In this document: positions 1-7,843 of the stretch, in pieces
How the letters are laid out: each line of letters begins with the position of its first letter
Numbering within the stretch: position 1 is the stretch's first letter
Assembly: GCA_047627915.1 (NCBI GenBank)
Contig: JBLHTZ010000012.1
Location: forward strand, 1-60,912
DNA from: NORP294 sp047627915
GTDB lineage: Bacteria > Bacteroidota > Bacteroidia > Flavobacteriales_E > Vicingaceae
Reading direction: 5' to 3'
DNA: 60,912 nucleotides
Made by a program: the position numbers and the translations under genes
The notes under the pieces: model-generated
Database searches by the model: none
What the model saw: the letters and a program-made list of their open reading frames with translations, nothing else
Told to the model about the DNA's origin: nothing

Positions 1-116
1 ACACCAAAATTCATACAGGGATTTGGTACGCAAGGATTTTGTCCAAAAGATAACTGAAAGAAAAAGGATAAAACTATTGAAAGAATAAGTGTTTTAGAGT
101 GTCGTTGTTTTTGCAT
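1..116 (-). CDS. Secreted protein, N-terminal fragment (runs off the left edge)
   Basis: An open frame starts at ATG 116 and stays open to the window edge. The first ~25 residues form a clear signal peptide: basic MQKQRHSK, a hydrophobic stretch, then LSFGQ as the likely cleavage point. The mature part begins with a cysteine/proline-rich NPCVPNPCMNFG, reminiscent of the opening of an EGF-like or related disulfide-rich module, but too little is visible to assign a family. It lies 56 bp downstream of the decayed MSYQAV gene on the same strand and is probably part of the same surface-protein cluster. Function unknown. Confidence 0.6.
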   Translation of the reverse strand, partial: MQKQRHSKTLILSIVLSFFFQLSFGQNPCVPNPCMNFG

Positions 117-149
117 AGCGATTTTATTTTCAATAAAACTAGATTAATT

Positions 150-171
150 AAATAGATAAATAGATAAATAG
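150..171. repeat. Short tandem repeat, period 8 (AAATAGAT)
   Basis: Two full copies plus a partial copy of AAATAGAT directly abut the stop codon of the decayed gene at 172-1380. It is a simple-sequence tract and no function can be assigned. Confidence 0.6.
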
Positions 172-1380
172 TTAAAAAGCCCGAACTGCACGCACATAGT
201 AAGTGGTTAAATTACTGACGTTGAACTGGTAACCATTGCTGAAATTCTGTATCCACGCTTTGTAGCTATTGAACTCTGTAGAACTCCAATAGTAGTTACT
301 AGCAAAACCGCCAAGCCCTTGCAAGTGTAAATTTACATACATCATGTCTAGTTCATCTTTTGAAGGTAAATACCAATCATTAAAGCCACCATCTGTTAAT
401 GAAGCTTGAGTAGCTGCAGGGCATTTACTTAGATTAGTTACTGCTTTAGCAATACTTTTTTTTGTGTTTTGAGCCCCTCCAAAAATCCCACTTGCATATG
501 CCCATGTATTAAAAGCGCTCTCAGAACGTTGATAAGTGGATAGCTCATCTTGAGTTTTTGCAACCAAACCATGGCAGCCTGAGCCATCTAAATAAAAGAT
601 AATTCCGCCTTGGTAGGTATCGCCAATAGATAGACCACATACATCTGATGTGCTAATTACATTATTAGTAATATCAATACCTGTTCCTGCGGTATAAACT
701 CCTACACTATCGGTAAATGAGCCACCACCATTGCTTAGCGTTACTGTAGTTCCGGTAAGGCTTATGCTCTGTATTTCATTGGTTACAGAACCATCTACTT
801 CTGTTGTAATTCATCCTGCAATATAACCTAGGTTGGCTATGTCTGTAGAGTCTAGTTGGGTGTCGTTATCAACAGTATGGTTGTTCCAGCTAGCAGTATC
901 TAATGCCGTAATACCATTAGCAATAGAAGCTCCAAATACTGGGTCGGTTTCTATTATGCTTACTCCACCTACAATACTATCTGCTGTGTTGGCATGTAAA
1001 GCATAAGGCACACTCATTAATTGACTGGTACCTGTTGTTGTATAAGTTGTTCCTCCTGTTGGGTCTGTTTCTGTTTTTATAAAGTAAGGTCCAGCGCTCC
1101 AATCAATGGTGTTAAACGTACCCGAAACTACTGTTCCAGAACCTATCTCTATACTTACCAAACCGTTAATGTTGGTAGTTGGTGTTTGAGTTTCTATATA
1201 AACGGCTGTGCCTGATGATCCACCTTGCAAAATGCTTATTTGTATTCCTACAGCTGCAGATGTTACTAAAAAATTACCTGCATCTCTAATTACTGCTTAA
1301 TAGCTCATTTTTTCTGGTGCTTTTGCCCATACGCTTGCAGTCATTAATAATGCCGCTGATATTGTAAATATTCTTTTCAT
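172..1380 (-). pseudogene. Decayed MSYQAV-type surface protein with DUF1566 (Lcl C-terminal) domain
   Basis: One continuous minus-strand frame from ATG 1380 to TAA 172 encodes a signal peptide (MKRIFTISAALLMTASVWA), then APEKMSY, a long Bacteroidota-type N-terminal region including VPYALHANTAD, and a C-terminal DUF1566 domain (FNDWYLPSKDELDMMY, YYWSSTE, YVRAVRAF). The frame is interrupted twice. A TAA at 1297-1299 sits where the family hallmark MSYQAV has its glutamine (CAA to TAA). A TGA at 811-813 follows GYIAG. No shift is needed to join the parts, so this is one gene with two nonsense codons, not separate genes. The intact family is a multi-copy, probably secreted surface protein of unknown role. 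A sequencing error is possible, but the neighbouring gene is also broken. Confidence 0.8.
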
Positions 1381-1444
1381 AATTTTTTAATTGTTGTTCT
1401 CAATACGTTCCTCATTCTTCAGAACACTCGAACTGACAAGCTGT

Positions 1445-1911
1445 TTAGTTTTTAATTACTTTAAATTTTTTAATTAGTTGATGACCCTTTGTTACCTTTA
1501 AAAAGTAAATTGCTTTTGGTAATGCTTCCATTTTAATGGTTGTGTTACTTGCCGTTACTTTTTTGTTTTCAATTATCTTTCCTTGTAGGTCTATCAATTG
1601 AAAGTTGAAAGCTCAACGTCATCTACTTTTAGGGTTAAATAATTGGTGGTAGGGTTAGGGTAAACATTCATTTCTAAATTAATAGTTGTTTCCTTTACAC
1701 CTGTAGTAATGGAGATTTCGTAAGGTTGTTGCACGCCTTATGCTACGCTTCCGTTTGTTCCTGTGGCTGTAGTATAAACCACTTGCCCTGCAGTATAGCT
1801 AGATGAGCCTCCTGCACCTGTAGCATCTCCGCCTGCGGCAATTGTGCTTTCTTGGCAAAAGGATGATAAACTAACAAAAACTGCAAATAAAAAGCTTGTT
1901 GTTTTTTTCAT
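1445..1911 (-). pseudogene. Decayed short T9SS-sorted surface protein
   Basis: From ATG 1911 the frame gives a signal peptide (MKKTTSFLFAVFVSLSSFCQ) and a glycine/serine-rich segment (AGGDATGAGGSSSYTAGQVV). A TAA at 1738-1740 then falls where the common Bacteroidota motif GSVAQGVQQPYE has its first glutamine. Reading on gives GVQQPYEISITTG, then the T9SS type A sorting domain start (MNVYPNPTTNYLTLKV). A frameshift near 1598-1612 is required to reach the domain end (IDLQGKIIENK to KKFKVIKN). So there is at least one nonsense codon and one frameshift. The intact family occurs as small secreted proteins upstream of MSYQAV genes, the order seen here. Confidence 0.8.
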
Positions 1912-1968
1912 ATTTACATCATATTTAGATAATTATATGGTTTTATAAAGACCACTTTTATTAATTAC

Positions 1969-1976
1969 CAAACCTA
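1969..1976 (-). promoter_or_regulatory. Candidate -7 promoter element (TAGGTTTG)
   Basis: On the minus strand TAGGTTTG matches the Bacteroidota -7 consensus TAnnTTTG. It lies about 58 bp upstream of the ATG of the decayed T9SS gene. No clear -33 TTTG at the usual spacing was seen. Confidence 0.35.
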
Positions 1977-2157
1977 TAGTAATACAAAAGGAATAGCTTT
2001 ACCATAAAGACCAAATACTAATCAAATTAGGTCAATCGAAATTAAAAGGAGAGCATGAAATTTTAATTACAGGGGTATGGATTTATTAAAGTCTGCTAAC
2101 TAATTAAAAAACCATTATCGATAATATGATTAATCAATTGTTTGTATTGGAGTGTGT

Positions 2158-2354
2158 TGGGTAACGTTTAGTATATGGCAAGTAGGGCAGTAGAAAGCAA
2201 TAAACTTTCGTGTTTGCACTGAGCTAAAGCGTTGTATTTTGTTTTTAATTTATTCATTCTTAAAAGCCAAATCTACGATTTGGCGATGTTTATAAATAGC
2301 ACGGAACTTTCGTAAACCACCGAACGCCCTATTTGCTATATACAGTGTTACCCA
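2158..2354 (-). repeat. attC-like imperfect palindrome A1 (core GTTACCC)
   Basis: The 197-bp element is bounded by GGGTAAC and GTTACCC. Its outer arms pair imperfectly: the plus-strand left arm (gtatatggcaagtagggc) matches the reverse complement of the right arm (gccctatttgctatatac) with a few mismatches and bulges. A variable middle separates them. It begins 10 bp beyond the stop of the TPR gene (minus orientation), and the same GTTACCC core sits just before that gene's start. This is the geometry of an integron cassette: boundary core, ORF, then attC. GTT matches the integron R' core, but the following bases do not fit the GTTRRRY consensus well. Confidence 0.55.
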
Positions 2355-2364
2355 CCCGTTTTTT

Positions 2365-2967
2365 TTATTTTCTTATTCTTTTAATTATTTGCAAAGTCAC
2401 TATAATGATAATAGAAACAGCGCCTATATAAAGAATTATGTCATAAAATACTCCAATATCCTGTCTATCAAATAAGGCCGTTGAAATGACTGATGAAGCC
2501 ATTATGATGGTCATTGTCTTAACTACATTATCCATAGAATATACCTGTGTAGCAGATAGCCAAGTTTTATATTTGTCGTTTTCTGGAAATTGGGTGTTTA
2601 GTGACTTGAGATCATTTTTTGCTTCATTCAAATTCTTAAGGTAATAATTTGCCACTGCACGATCAAATAGAAGTGTTTCGTAAAATCCAAGTTTGAAAAG
2701 GTCTGTGTCTTTGAAGTCAGGATAAGTTTGAAAAAGCTCGATTGCTTTGTTAAGATTTGGCAGTGCTTTTTTGTAATTCTCTCTCATTGTCAAGTGATGA
2801 GCATAGTCAGCAGTCAATCTCATAACTTTATTGTGCAATTCTTTATCGTTATTGATCAATGTAGCATCAACCAAGTTTTTATTAGGTTCATAAATCCCAA
2901 GAAACTTATCAGGTTCTTTTGTGGACTTGTCAGAGTAAATCTGGTCGTATAATTGGTTAATTGTCAT
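2365..2967 (-). CDS. TPR-like protein with C-terminal membrane segments (cassette gene)
   Basis: This 200-residue protein has no signal peptide. Residues ~40-135 are helical with TPR character (DYAHHLTMRENYKKALPNLNK; FYETLLFDRAVANYYLKNLN). Residues ~145-165 and ~172-194 are hydrophobic, suggesting two membrane helices, and a basic tail (IIKRIRK) follows. The topology suggests a cytoplasmic helical repeat anchored to the inner membrane. The ATG lies only ~14 bp from the GTTACCC core at 2981-2988, and the stop is 10 bp from the A1 palindrome, so the gene almost fills its cassette. No specific function can be assigned. Confidence 0.75.
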   Translation of the reverse strand: MTINQLYDQIYSDKSTKEPDKFLGIYEPNKNLVDATLINNDKELHNKVMRLTADYAHHLTMRENYKKALPNLNKAIELFQTYPDFKDTDLFKLGFYETLLFDRAVANYYLKNLNEAKNDLKSLNTQFPENDKYKTWLSATQVYSMDNVVKTMTIIMASSVISTALFDRQDIGVFYDIILYIGAVSIIIIVTLQIIKRIRK

Positions 2968-2980
2968 TGTAATATAATGG

Positions 2981-3038
2981 TGGGTAACACTTGCACATGC
3001 GTATGATTAACTATGTTCGCACTATGTCTGCTGTGTTA
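2981..3038 (-). repeat. attC-like imperfect palindrome A2 (short form)
   Basis: This ~58-bp element precedes the TPR gene. On the minus strand it runs from TAACACAGCAGACATAGTGCG through a short spacer to CATACGCATGTGC and GTGTTACCC. The arms pair imperfectly, with several bases unpaired on one side, a hallmark of attC sites. The terminal core GTTACCC is identical to that of A1, 820 bp away. No gene remains between this element and the 3' end of the diadenylate cyclase gene, so it may mark the former attC of a lost cassette. Confidence 0.5.
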
Positions 3039-3096
3039 TTTTTTTATAAAAATAGTACAATTAATGTTTCAATTGCATCATAAATAAACTTTTAAG

Positions 3097-3128
3097 CGTT
3101 TTTAAACGACTATAATCGTTTGTAAACG
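3097..3128. repeat. Two near-identical 12-bp palindromes spaced 20 bp apart
   Basis: CGTTTTTAAACG (3097-3108) and CGTTTGTAAACG (3117-3128) begin exactly 20 bp apart, about two helical turns, with a partial third copy (CGTTTGT) starting at 3127. They lie between the cdaA stop and the A2 element, on the upstream side of the minus-strand cassette. The arrangement suits a dimeric DNA-binding protein, but no regulator is identifiable. Confidence 0.4.
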
Positions 3129-3182
3129 TTTGTTGAAGTATAAAATTGATAGTAAGATAATTGAAGTAGTGAACAGAAATAA

Positions 3183-3983
3183 TTAACTCTCTTTAATTGT
3201 TCTTTCTATTTCTTCTTTCAACTTCTCTGGGCTAAGGTCTAGCTTGTACTTGGTTCCTACAATAAAAGAAATCTTTCCGGTTTCTTCTGAAACTACAATC
3301 GCCATGGCAGGGGAGTTTTCAGTTAGTCCCGCAGCGGCTCGATGGCGCAATCCAAAATGTACCGGAATGTCTGGGTTATCGGACAAAGGCAAAATACATT
3401 TAGCGGCTTTTATTCTGTTGTTGTGAATAATTACACCACCATCGTGCAGTGGGCTATTTTTAAAAAAAATGGACTCTAAGAAGATGGAAGAAAGCTTCGA
3501 GTCAATTTCAACTCCGGTAGAAGCATGGTACTTTAGTTCAGAGTCGGTCGTAATAATAATAAGTGCGCCAGTTTTGCTTTTACTCATGTTAAAACAAGCT
3601 TTTACCACACTGTTAATGTTCAAGTTTGCTTTTTCTTCTTGTTGGTTGGTCCATTGCAATAATTTTTTCACCACACCTTTTCCTGCAAAAGGACTTTGTG
3701 AGCCCACTAAAAGTAAAAAACGCCTAATTTCTTGCTGAAATACAATGATCAAGGCTAAAACTCCAACCCCAATAAATTGCCCAAGAATTTCAGATAACAT
3801 TTCCATTTGCATGGCGGAAACCAGCTTCCATAACACATAAATAGCAAGGATTCCTAAGAAAATGCGAATGGCTACGGTACCTTTTACCAACTTGTAAAGT
3901 TGAAATAACAAGAGCGCTACAAGTAAAATATCTAAAATATCAAACCACTGAACGCTAATAAAAAGAGGTAGAGCCATGTTCAC
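3183..3983 (-). CDS. cdaA: Diadenylate cyclase CdaA (c-di-AMP synthase)
   Basis: This 266-residue membrane-bound enzyme makes cyclic di-AMP from two ATP. Three N-terminal hydrophobic helices (residues ~10-95) are followed by a DisA_N domain. The catalytic motifs LHDGGVII (DGG) and FGLRHRAAAG (RHR) are both intact, so activity is expected. Length and topology fit CdaA/DacA of the YbbP type. It lies directly downstream of folP (4-bp gap, same strand), a pairing common in Bacteroidota. c-di-AMP typically controls turgor and potassium transport. A second in-frame ATG two codons later is an alternative start. Confidence 0.95.
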   Translation of the reverse strand: MNMALPLFISVQWFDILDILLVALLLFQLYKLVKGTVAIRIFLGILAIYVLWKLVSAMQMEMLSEILGQFIGVGVLALIIVFQQEIRRFLLLVGSQSPFAGKGVVKKLLQWTNQQEEKANLNINSVVKACFNMSKSKTGALIIITTDSELKYHASTGVEIDSKLSSIFLESIFFKNSPLHDGGVIIHNNRIKAAKCILPLSDNPDIPVHFGLRHRAAAGLTENSPAMAIVVSEETGKISFIVGTKYKLDLSPEKLKEEIERTIKES

Positions 3984-3987
3984 AATA

Positions 3988-4854
3988 TTACTGCTTTTGG
4001 TAAAAGTCTACAATTTGTATGGCTTCTTTCGCTTCTTTCACATCATGAACCCTTAAAATGTTGGCTCCATTTTGTAACGCCAAAACATGCGCTGCTGTAG
4101 TTCCATTTAATGCATCCTCAGCAACCGCTCCAATTACTTTTTGAATCATTCCTTTTCTGCTTACCCCAACCAATAACGGTCTTTTTAAAGAATGAAAGTA
4201 GTTTAACTTTTTCAGTAAAGTATAATTATGCGCTAGCGTTTTCCCAAAACCAAAACCTACATCTAAAATTACATCGTTCACGCCCGCATCATTTAACCGT
4301 GCTAATTTCGAAGAGAAACTTTTATATATTTCTTGAAATACGTCATCGTATTCCGGAGATTGCTGCATGGTTTTTGGCGTTCCTTTCATGTGCATCATTA
4401 CATAAGGCACTTTTAATGCTGCAATGGTTTCAAACATTTTGTCATCTAAATCCCCTCCTGAAATATCATTGATGATTGCTGCGCCTTCCTGAACGGATTG
4501 TTTTGCAATTTCTGAACGATAGGTATCAATGGAAAGAATTGCAGAGGGAAACTCTTGAATGATTTTTTTGAGAGGAGACAGTAAGCGTTCTTGTTCCTCT
4601 TTTAGTGAAATGAAATCGGAATTAGGTCTTGAAGAGAACGCTCCAAGGTCAATGATATCAGCTCCTTCCGAGAGCATTTTTTCTACTTGTTGCAGAATTT
4701 CATTCTCCGCTTGAAATCTACTTTTTGTGAAAAATGAATCAGGAGTGAGGTTCACAATTCCCATGATTTTGGGTGTGGAAAAATCCATTAAAACTCCCTT
4801 GCAGTTGATGGAGTAGTTGTTTTGAAAAGGATTAAATTCGTTCGCTAATTGCAT
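3988..4854 (-). CDS. folP: Dihydropteroate synthase
   Basis: The enzyme condenses 6-hydroxymethyl-dihydropterin pyrophosphate with p-aminobenzoate in folate synthesis and is the target of sulfonamides. The 288-residue protein shows the family signatures IMGIVNLTPDSF (residues ~31-42), DLGAFSSRP (DxGxxSxRP), SIDTYR, INDISGG and the C-terminal RVHDV. It is cytoplasmic. It starts 22 bp from the divergent DUF1599 gene, so both promoters must lie close to or inside the neighbouring coding ends. It is followed immediately by cdaA and is probably co-transcribed with it. Confidence 0.97.
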   Translation of the reverse strand: MQLANEFNPFQNNYSINCKGVLMDFSTPKIMGIVNLTPDSFFTKSRFQAENEILQQVEKMLSEGADIIDLGAFSSRPNSDFISLKEEQERLLSPLKKIIQEFPSAILSIDTYRSEIAKQSVQEGAAIINDISGGDLDDKMFETIAALKVPYVMMHMKGTPKTMQQSPEYDDVFQEIYKSFSSKLARLNDAGVNDVILDVGFGFGKTLAHNYTLLKKLNYFHSLKRPLLVGVSRKGMIQKVIGAVAEDALNGTTAAHVLALQNGANILRVHDVKEAKEAIQIVDFYQKQ

Positions 4855-4876
4855 GAATCAAAAATAAGAGAAAAGG

Positions 4877-5422
4877 ATGGCGAATACTTCGGAACAATAT
4901 GACAATGCGGTTAAAGTTTGTCAAGACGTTTTTAACAACAAAATGCAGGACTATGGCACAGCGTGGAGAGTGTTGCGAACTAGTTCATTGACCGATCAAT
5001 TGTACATTAAGGCCAAGCGAATTCGGAGCATTGAGGAGAAGGGAAGTAGCCGAGTTGATGAAGGTATTCAACCTGAATTTGTCGGAATTGTAAATTACTC
5101 TATAATGGCTCTAGTTCAGTTGGAGTTAGGATATAGCGAGGACACCGAACTAAATCACGACCTAGCTAGAAAGTTATACGAAAAGTACATTGCTACTGCA
5201 AAAGGGTTAATGGAAAACAAAAACCATGATTACGACGAAGCATGGCGTGAAATGAGAATCTCTTCCTTAACCGATTTGATCCTTCAAAAGATTTTAAGAA
5301 TTAAGCAAATAGAAGATAATAAAGGAAAGACGATTATGTCTGAAGGCATAGACGCAAATTACTTAGACATGGTGAATTACTCCATCTTCGCATTGATTAA
5401 AATGGAAGAAGAAAACGATTAG
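4877..5422 (+). CDS. DUF1599 protein with two tandem copies of the domain
   Basis: This 181-residue soluble protein consists of two homologous halves. Residues ~9-86 and ~99-175 both contain Y(G/D)xAWRxxRxSSLTD, an xxxKxxRIxxIE stretch, xxEGIxxxxxxxVNYSIxALxxxE. The paired aspartate/glutamate and arginine residues resemble all-alpha NTP-pyrophosphatase (MazG-like) folds, which is the usual guess for the family, but no catalytic function is established here. It stands at the head of the DUF1599-DoxX-TpiA neighbourhood conserved in Bacteroidota and is divergent from folP. Confidence 0.85.
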   Translation: MANTSEQYDNAVKVCQDVFNNKMQDYGTAWRVLRTSSLTDQLYIKAKRIRSIEEKGSSRVDEGIQPEFVGIVNYSIMALVQLELGYSEDTELNHDLARKLYEKYIATAKGLMENKNHDYDEAWREMRISSLTDLILQKILRIKQIEDNKGKTIMSEGIDANYLDMVNYSIFALIKMEEEND

Positions 5423-5465
5423 CGTTAATAGCTGTTAATTGATCATTTTTTGAACTTTCCTTTTC

Positions 5466-5473
5466 TATTTTTG
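5466..5473 (+). promoter_or_regulatory. Candidate -7 promoter element (TATTTTTG)
   Basis: TATTTTTG fits TAnnTTTG and lies 20 bp upstream of the DoxX-type gene start. A TTTG at 5449-5452 is present, but closer than the usual -33 spacing. Confidence 0.35.
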
Positions 5474-5492
5474 AATAACTAAAAATTAAAAC

Positions 5493-6758
5493 ATGAAATA
5501 TCTTGTCACTTTTGCCAGAATAATAGTTGGTAACCTTTTTATATTTAGTGGGGTAGTTAAGGCGAATGACCCGTTGGGTTTCTCTTACAAGTTAGAAGAG
5601 TATTTTGTAGAATTTGGAATGAATTGGGAATGGTTGCATTCTATTCTAGTTCCGTTGGCAGCAGCATTATGTATTGCTGAAATTATTATGGGAGTCGCTG
5701 TTTTAGTGGGTTGGCGAATGAAAGAAATTTCATGGTCATTACTCTTAATGATTGGCTTTTTTACCATCCTAACAGGAGCTTCTGCGATATTTGAAATTGT
5801 GCGTTCATGTGGCTGTTTTGGTGATGCAATTCCGTTAACTCCTTGGCAATCTTTTTACAAAGATTTAGTGCTGCTCGTATTAATTCTCATTATTTTCTTC
5901 AAACGAAATGTGATTAAACCTTGGGCGAATAACACACATCTACTGGGAATTTATTTAATCTCTAGTGCCATTTTATTTGTGTTAGGGAAGATGTTAGATT
6001 GGAGTATGGTTTCTGAAGTTTTAGTGTTTTTATGGGTAGCAATAATTGTAAAGTACATTTCGCAAAAACCAAGTTTAGCGGCAAATGTGGCTATTTTTAT
6101 GAGTGTAGTATATAGTTTGTATTTAACCATTGGCTCCACAACTGATCTGCCTTTCAAAGATTTCAGACCGTATGCTATTGGTAAGAATTTGCCTGAGCAA
6201 ATGAGTTTACCTGAAGATGCTGTGCAGCCGGTGTATGATAATATTTTGGTGTATAAAAATAAAAATACCGGTGAAACGAAGGAGTTTACCAATGCGACCT
6301 ATAATGACTCTAAAATATGGGAAGACAAGGATTGGGAATGGTTGAGCACAGAAAATGAATTAATTGTAGAGGGAGATGTAGCTGCAATTGCTGATTTGAC
6401 AATCTCAAACCCGGATGGAGAGGAATTAACAGACTTAATTTTAGCTGAAGAAAAAGCACTTTGGATTGTTTGTTACGATATGAACTTAACGGACAAAGAA
6501 AACTTAGATGCAATCAATCAATTGTCTCGTGAAGCTTTAGAAAAAGGCATTAAAGTTTATGGACTGTCTTCAGCTGGGGTAGACTTGAGTAATAGTCTCA
6601 TTAAAGAGTTTGATTTGAACTTTGATTTTTACGTAACCGACGGAATCGTGTTAAAGACAATGATCCGGTCTAATCCGGGGATTATGTATTTAGAGAATGG
6701 AACGGTTAAAGGAAAGTGGCACCACAGCAATGTTCCTGCAGTTGATGACTTAAGGTAG
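5493..6758 (+). CDS. DoxX/MauE-like membrane protein (BT_3928 type)
   Basis: This 421-residue protein opens with FARIIVGNLFIFSGVVKAND, the start of a DoxX/MauE-type four-helix membrane domain (~residues 1-130) that contains an RSCGCFGD cysteine pair. Further hydrophobic segments follow to ~residue 215. A soluble C-terminal part (~230-421) has thioredoxin-like alpha/beta character (LWIVCYDMNLTDKEN, GIMYLENGTVKGKW) but no CXXC motif. Homologous proteins in Bacteroidota sit next to DUF1599 and TpiA, as here. A role in redox or electron transfer at the inner membrane is inferred from the family only. Confidence 0.8.
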   Translation: MKYLVTFARIIVGNLFIFSGVVKANDPLGFSYKLEEYFVEFGMNWEWLHSILVPLAAALCIAEIIMGVAVLVGWRMKEISWSLLLMIGFFTILTGASAIFEIVRSCGCFGDAIPLTPWQSFYKDLVLLVLILIIFFKRNVIKPWANNTHLLGIYLISSAILFVLGKMLDWSMVSEVLVFLWVAIIVKYISQKPSLAANVAIFMSVVYSLYLTIGSTTDLPFKDFRPYAIGKNLPEQMSLPEDAVQPVYDNILVYKNKNTGETKEFTNATYNDSKIWEDKDWEWLSTENELIVEGDVAAIADLTISNPDGEELTDLILAEEKALWIVCYDMNLTDKENLDAINQLSREALEKGIKVYGLSSAGVDLSNSLIKEFDLNFDFYVTDGIVLKTMIRSNPGIMYLENGTVKGKWHHSNVPAVDDLR

Positions 6759-6762
6759 GGTT

Positions 6763-7833
6763 ATGCTAGCTTTTATCATTCGGCGTTTAATCTATGGCTT
6801 TTTTGTCCTGTTTGGGGTGCTCACGCTGGTCTTCTTTATATTCAATATTCTACCAGGAGATCCTGCTCGAATGATGTTGGGGCAAAGAGCCGATCAAGAT
6901 GCAATTGATGAAATTAACAGAGAGCTTGGACTCGATAAAAGTATCTTCTACCAATACGGACTTTACCTGAATGACCTGTCGCCCATTTCTTATCATTCCA
7001 CCACCGAAAGTGATGCTAGTTTTTATGAAGCGGAAAAATATGGGGGCACAAAAGTTTTAGCTACAGATCAATTTGATATTGTTTTTAAGGTACCCTATCT
7101 CAGAAAATCCTATCAATCAAAGAAAAAGGTTTCTTCCATTTTATTTGAGAGCTTGCCGGAGACAGCAGTATTGGCTTTGGCATCTATTCTTATTGCAAGT
7201 GTTTTAGGAATTCTATTAGGCGTTTTATCTGCGCTGTATAAAGATGCATGGGTGGATAAAACATTGCTTTTGTTGGCAACTTCGGGCATGGCGCTGCCTT
7301 CCTTCTTTGTAGGAATTATTTTTGCTTGGCTTTTCGGTTACGTTTGGTCCGATTGGACTGGTTTAAACATGTCAGGCAGTTTGTACGAAGTTGATGATTT
7401 GGGAAGAGGCGAATACATCAATTGGACAAACTTGGTTTTGCCTGCCCTAACACTCGGAATACGTCCTTTGTCGGTTGTACTTCAACTGAGCAGAAATTCG
7501 ATGCTTGAGGTGCTTTCAATGGATTATGTTCGAACGGCAAGAGCGAAAGGTTTAACCACAAGATCAACACTATTTGGACATGCTTTGAAAAATGCCTTAA
7601 ATCCCGTGGTTACGACAATTTCAGGAATGTTTGCCAGCTTAATGGCAGGAGCTGTTTTTGTTGAAATAATATTTTCTTGGAAAGGAATAGGCTGGGAGAT
7701 TGTAAATGCACTCGAAAAATATGACTTGCCTATTGTAATGGGAGCCGTTTTAATTATTGCGGTTATCTTTGTTGTCGTTAATATTTTAGTAGATATACTT
7801 TACGGAGTTCTTGACCCACGAGTTAGGGTTTAA
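6763..7833 (+). CDS. ABC transporter permease, DppB/OppB family
   Basis: This is the inner-membrane permease subunit of a peptide/nickel-type ABC importer, 356 residues. The N-terminus (LIYGFFVLFGVLTLVFFIFNILPGDPARMMLGQRA) carries the family GDPA motif. The periplasmic loop at ~60-130 is long. The C-terminal permease domain contains the EAA-type loop (DYVRTARAKGLTTRSTLFGHALKNAL). It starts 5 bp after the DoxX gene and ends 11 bp before tpiA, so it is probably co-transcribed. No second permease, ATPase or binding protein lies nearby, so it must pair with distant subunits. Confidence 0.9.
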   Translation: MLAFIIRRLIYGFFVLFGVLTLVFFIFNILPGDPARMMLGQRADQDAIDEINRELGLDKSIFYQYGLYLNDLSPISYHSTTESDASFYEAEKYGGTKVLATDQFDIVFKVPYLRKSYQSKKKVSSILFESLPETAVLALASILIASVLGILLGVLSALYKDAWVDKTLLLLATSGMALPSFFVGIIFAWLFGYVWSDWTGLNMSGSLYEVDDLGRGEYINWTNLVLPALTLGIRPLSVVLQLSRNSMLEVLSMDYVRTARAKGLTTRSTLFGHALKNALNPVVTTISGMFASLMAGAVFVEIIFSWKGIGWEIVNALEKYDLPIVMGAVLIIAVIFVVVNILVDILYGVLDPRVRV

Positions 7834-7843
7834 CCAAATCAAA

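Noticed and set aside
811..1230. Separate 139-residue gene on the minus strand
   Set aside because: It is in the same frame as the flanking pieces (172-567 and the ATG at 1380). The pieces join without a shift into one MSYQAV/DUF1566 gene interrupted by stops.
172..1911. Genome-wide stop-codon reassignment (TAA read as Gln)
   Set aside because: Dozens of intact genes in the window end normally at TAA and none needs TAA within conserved domains. Local gene decay is simpler.
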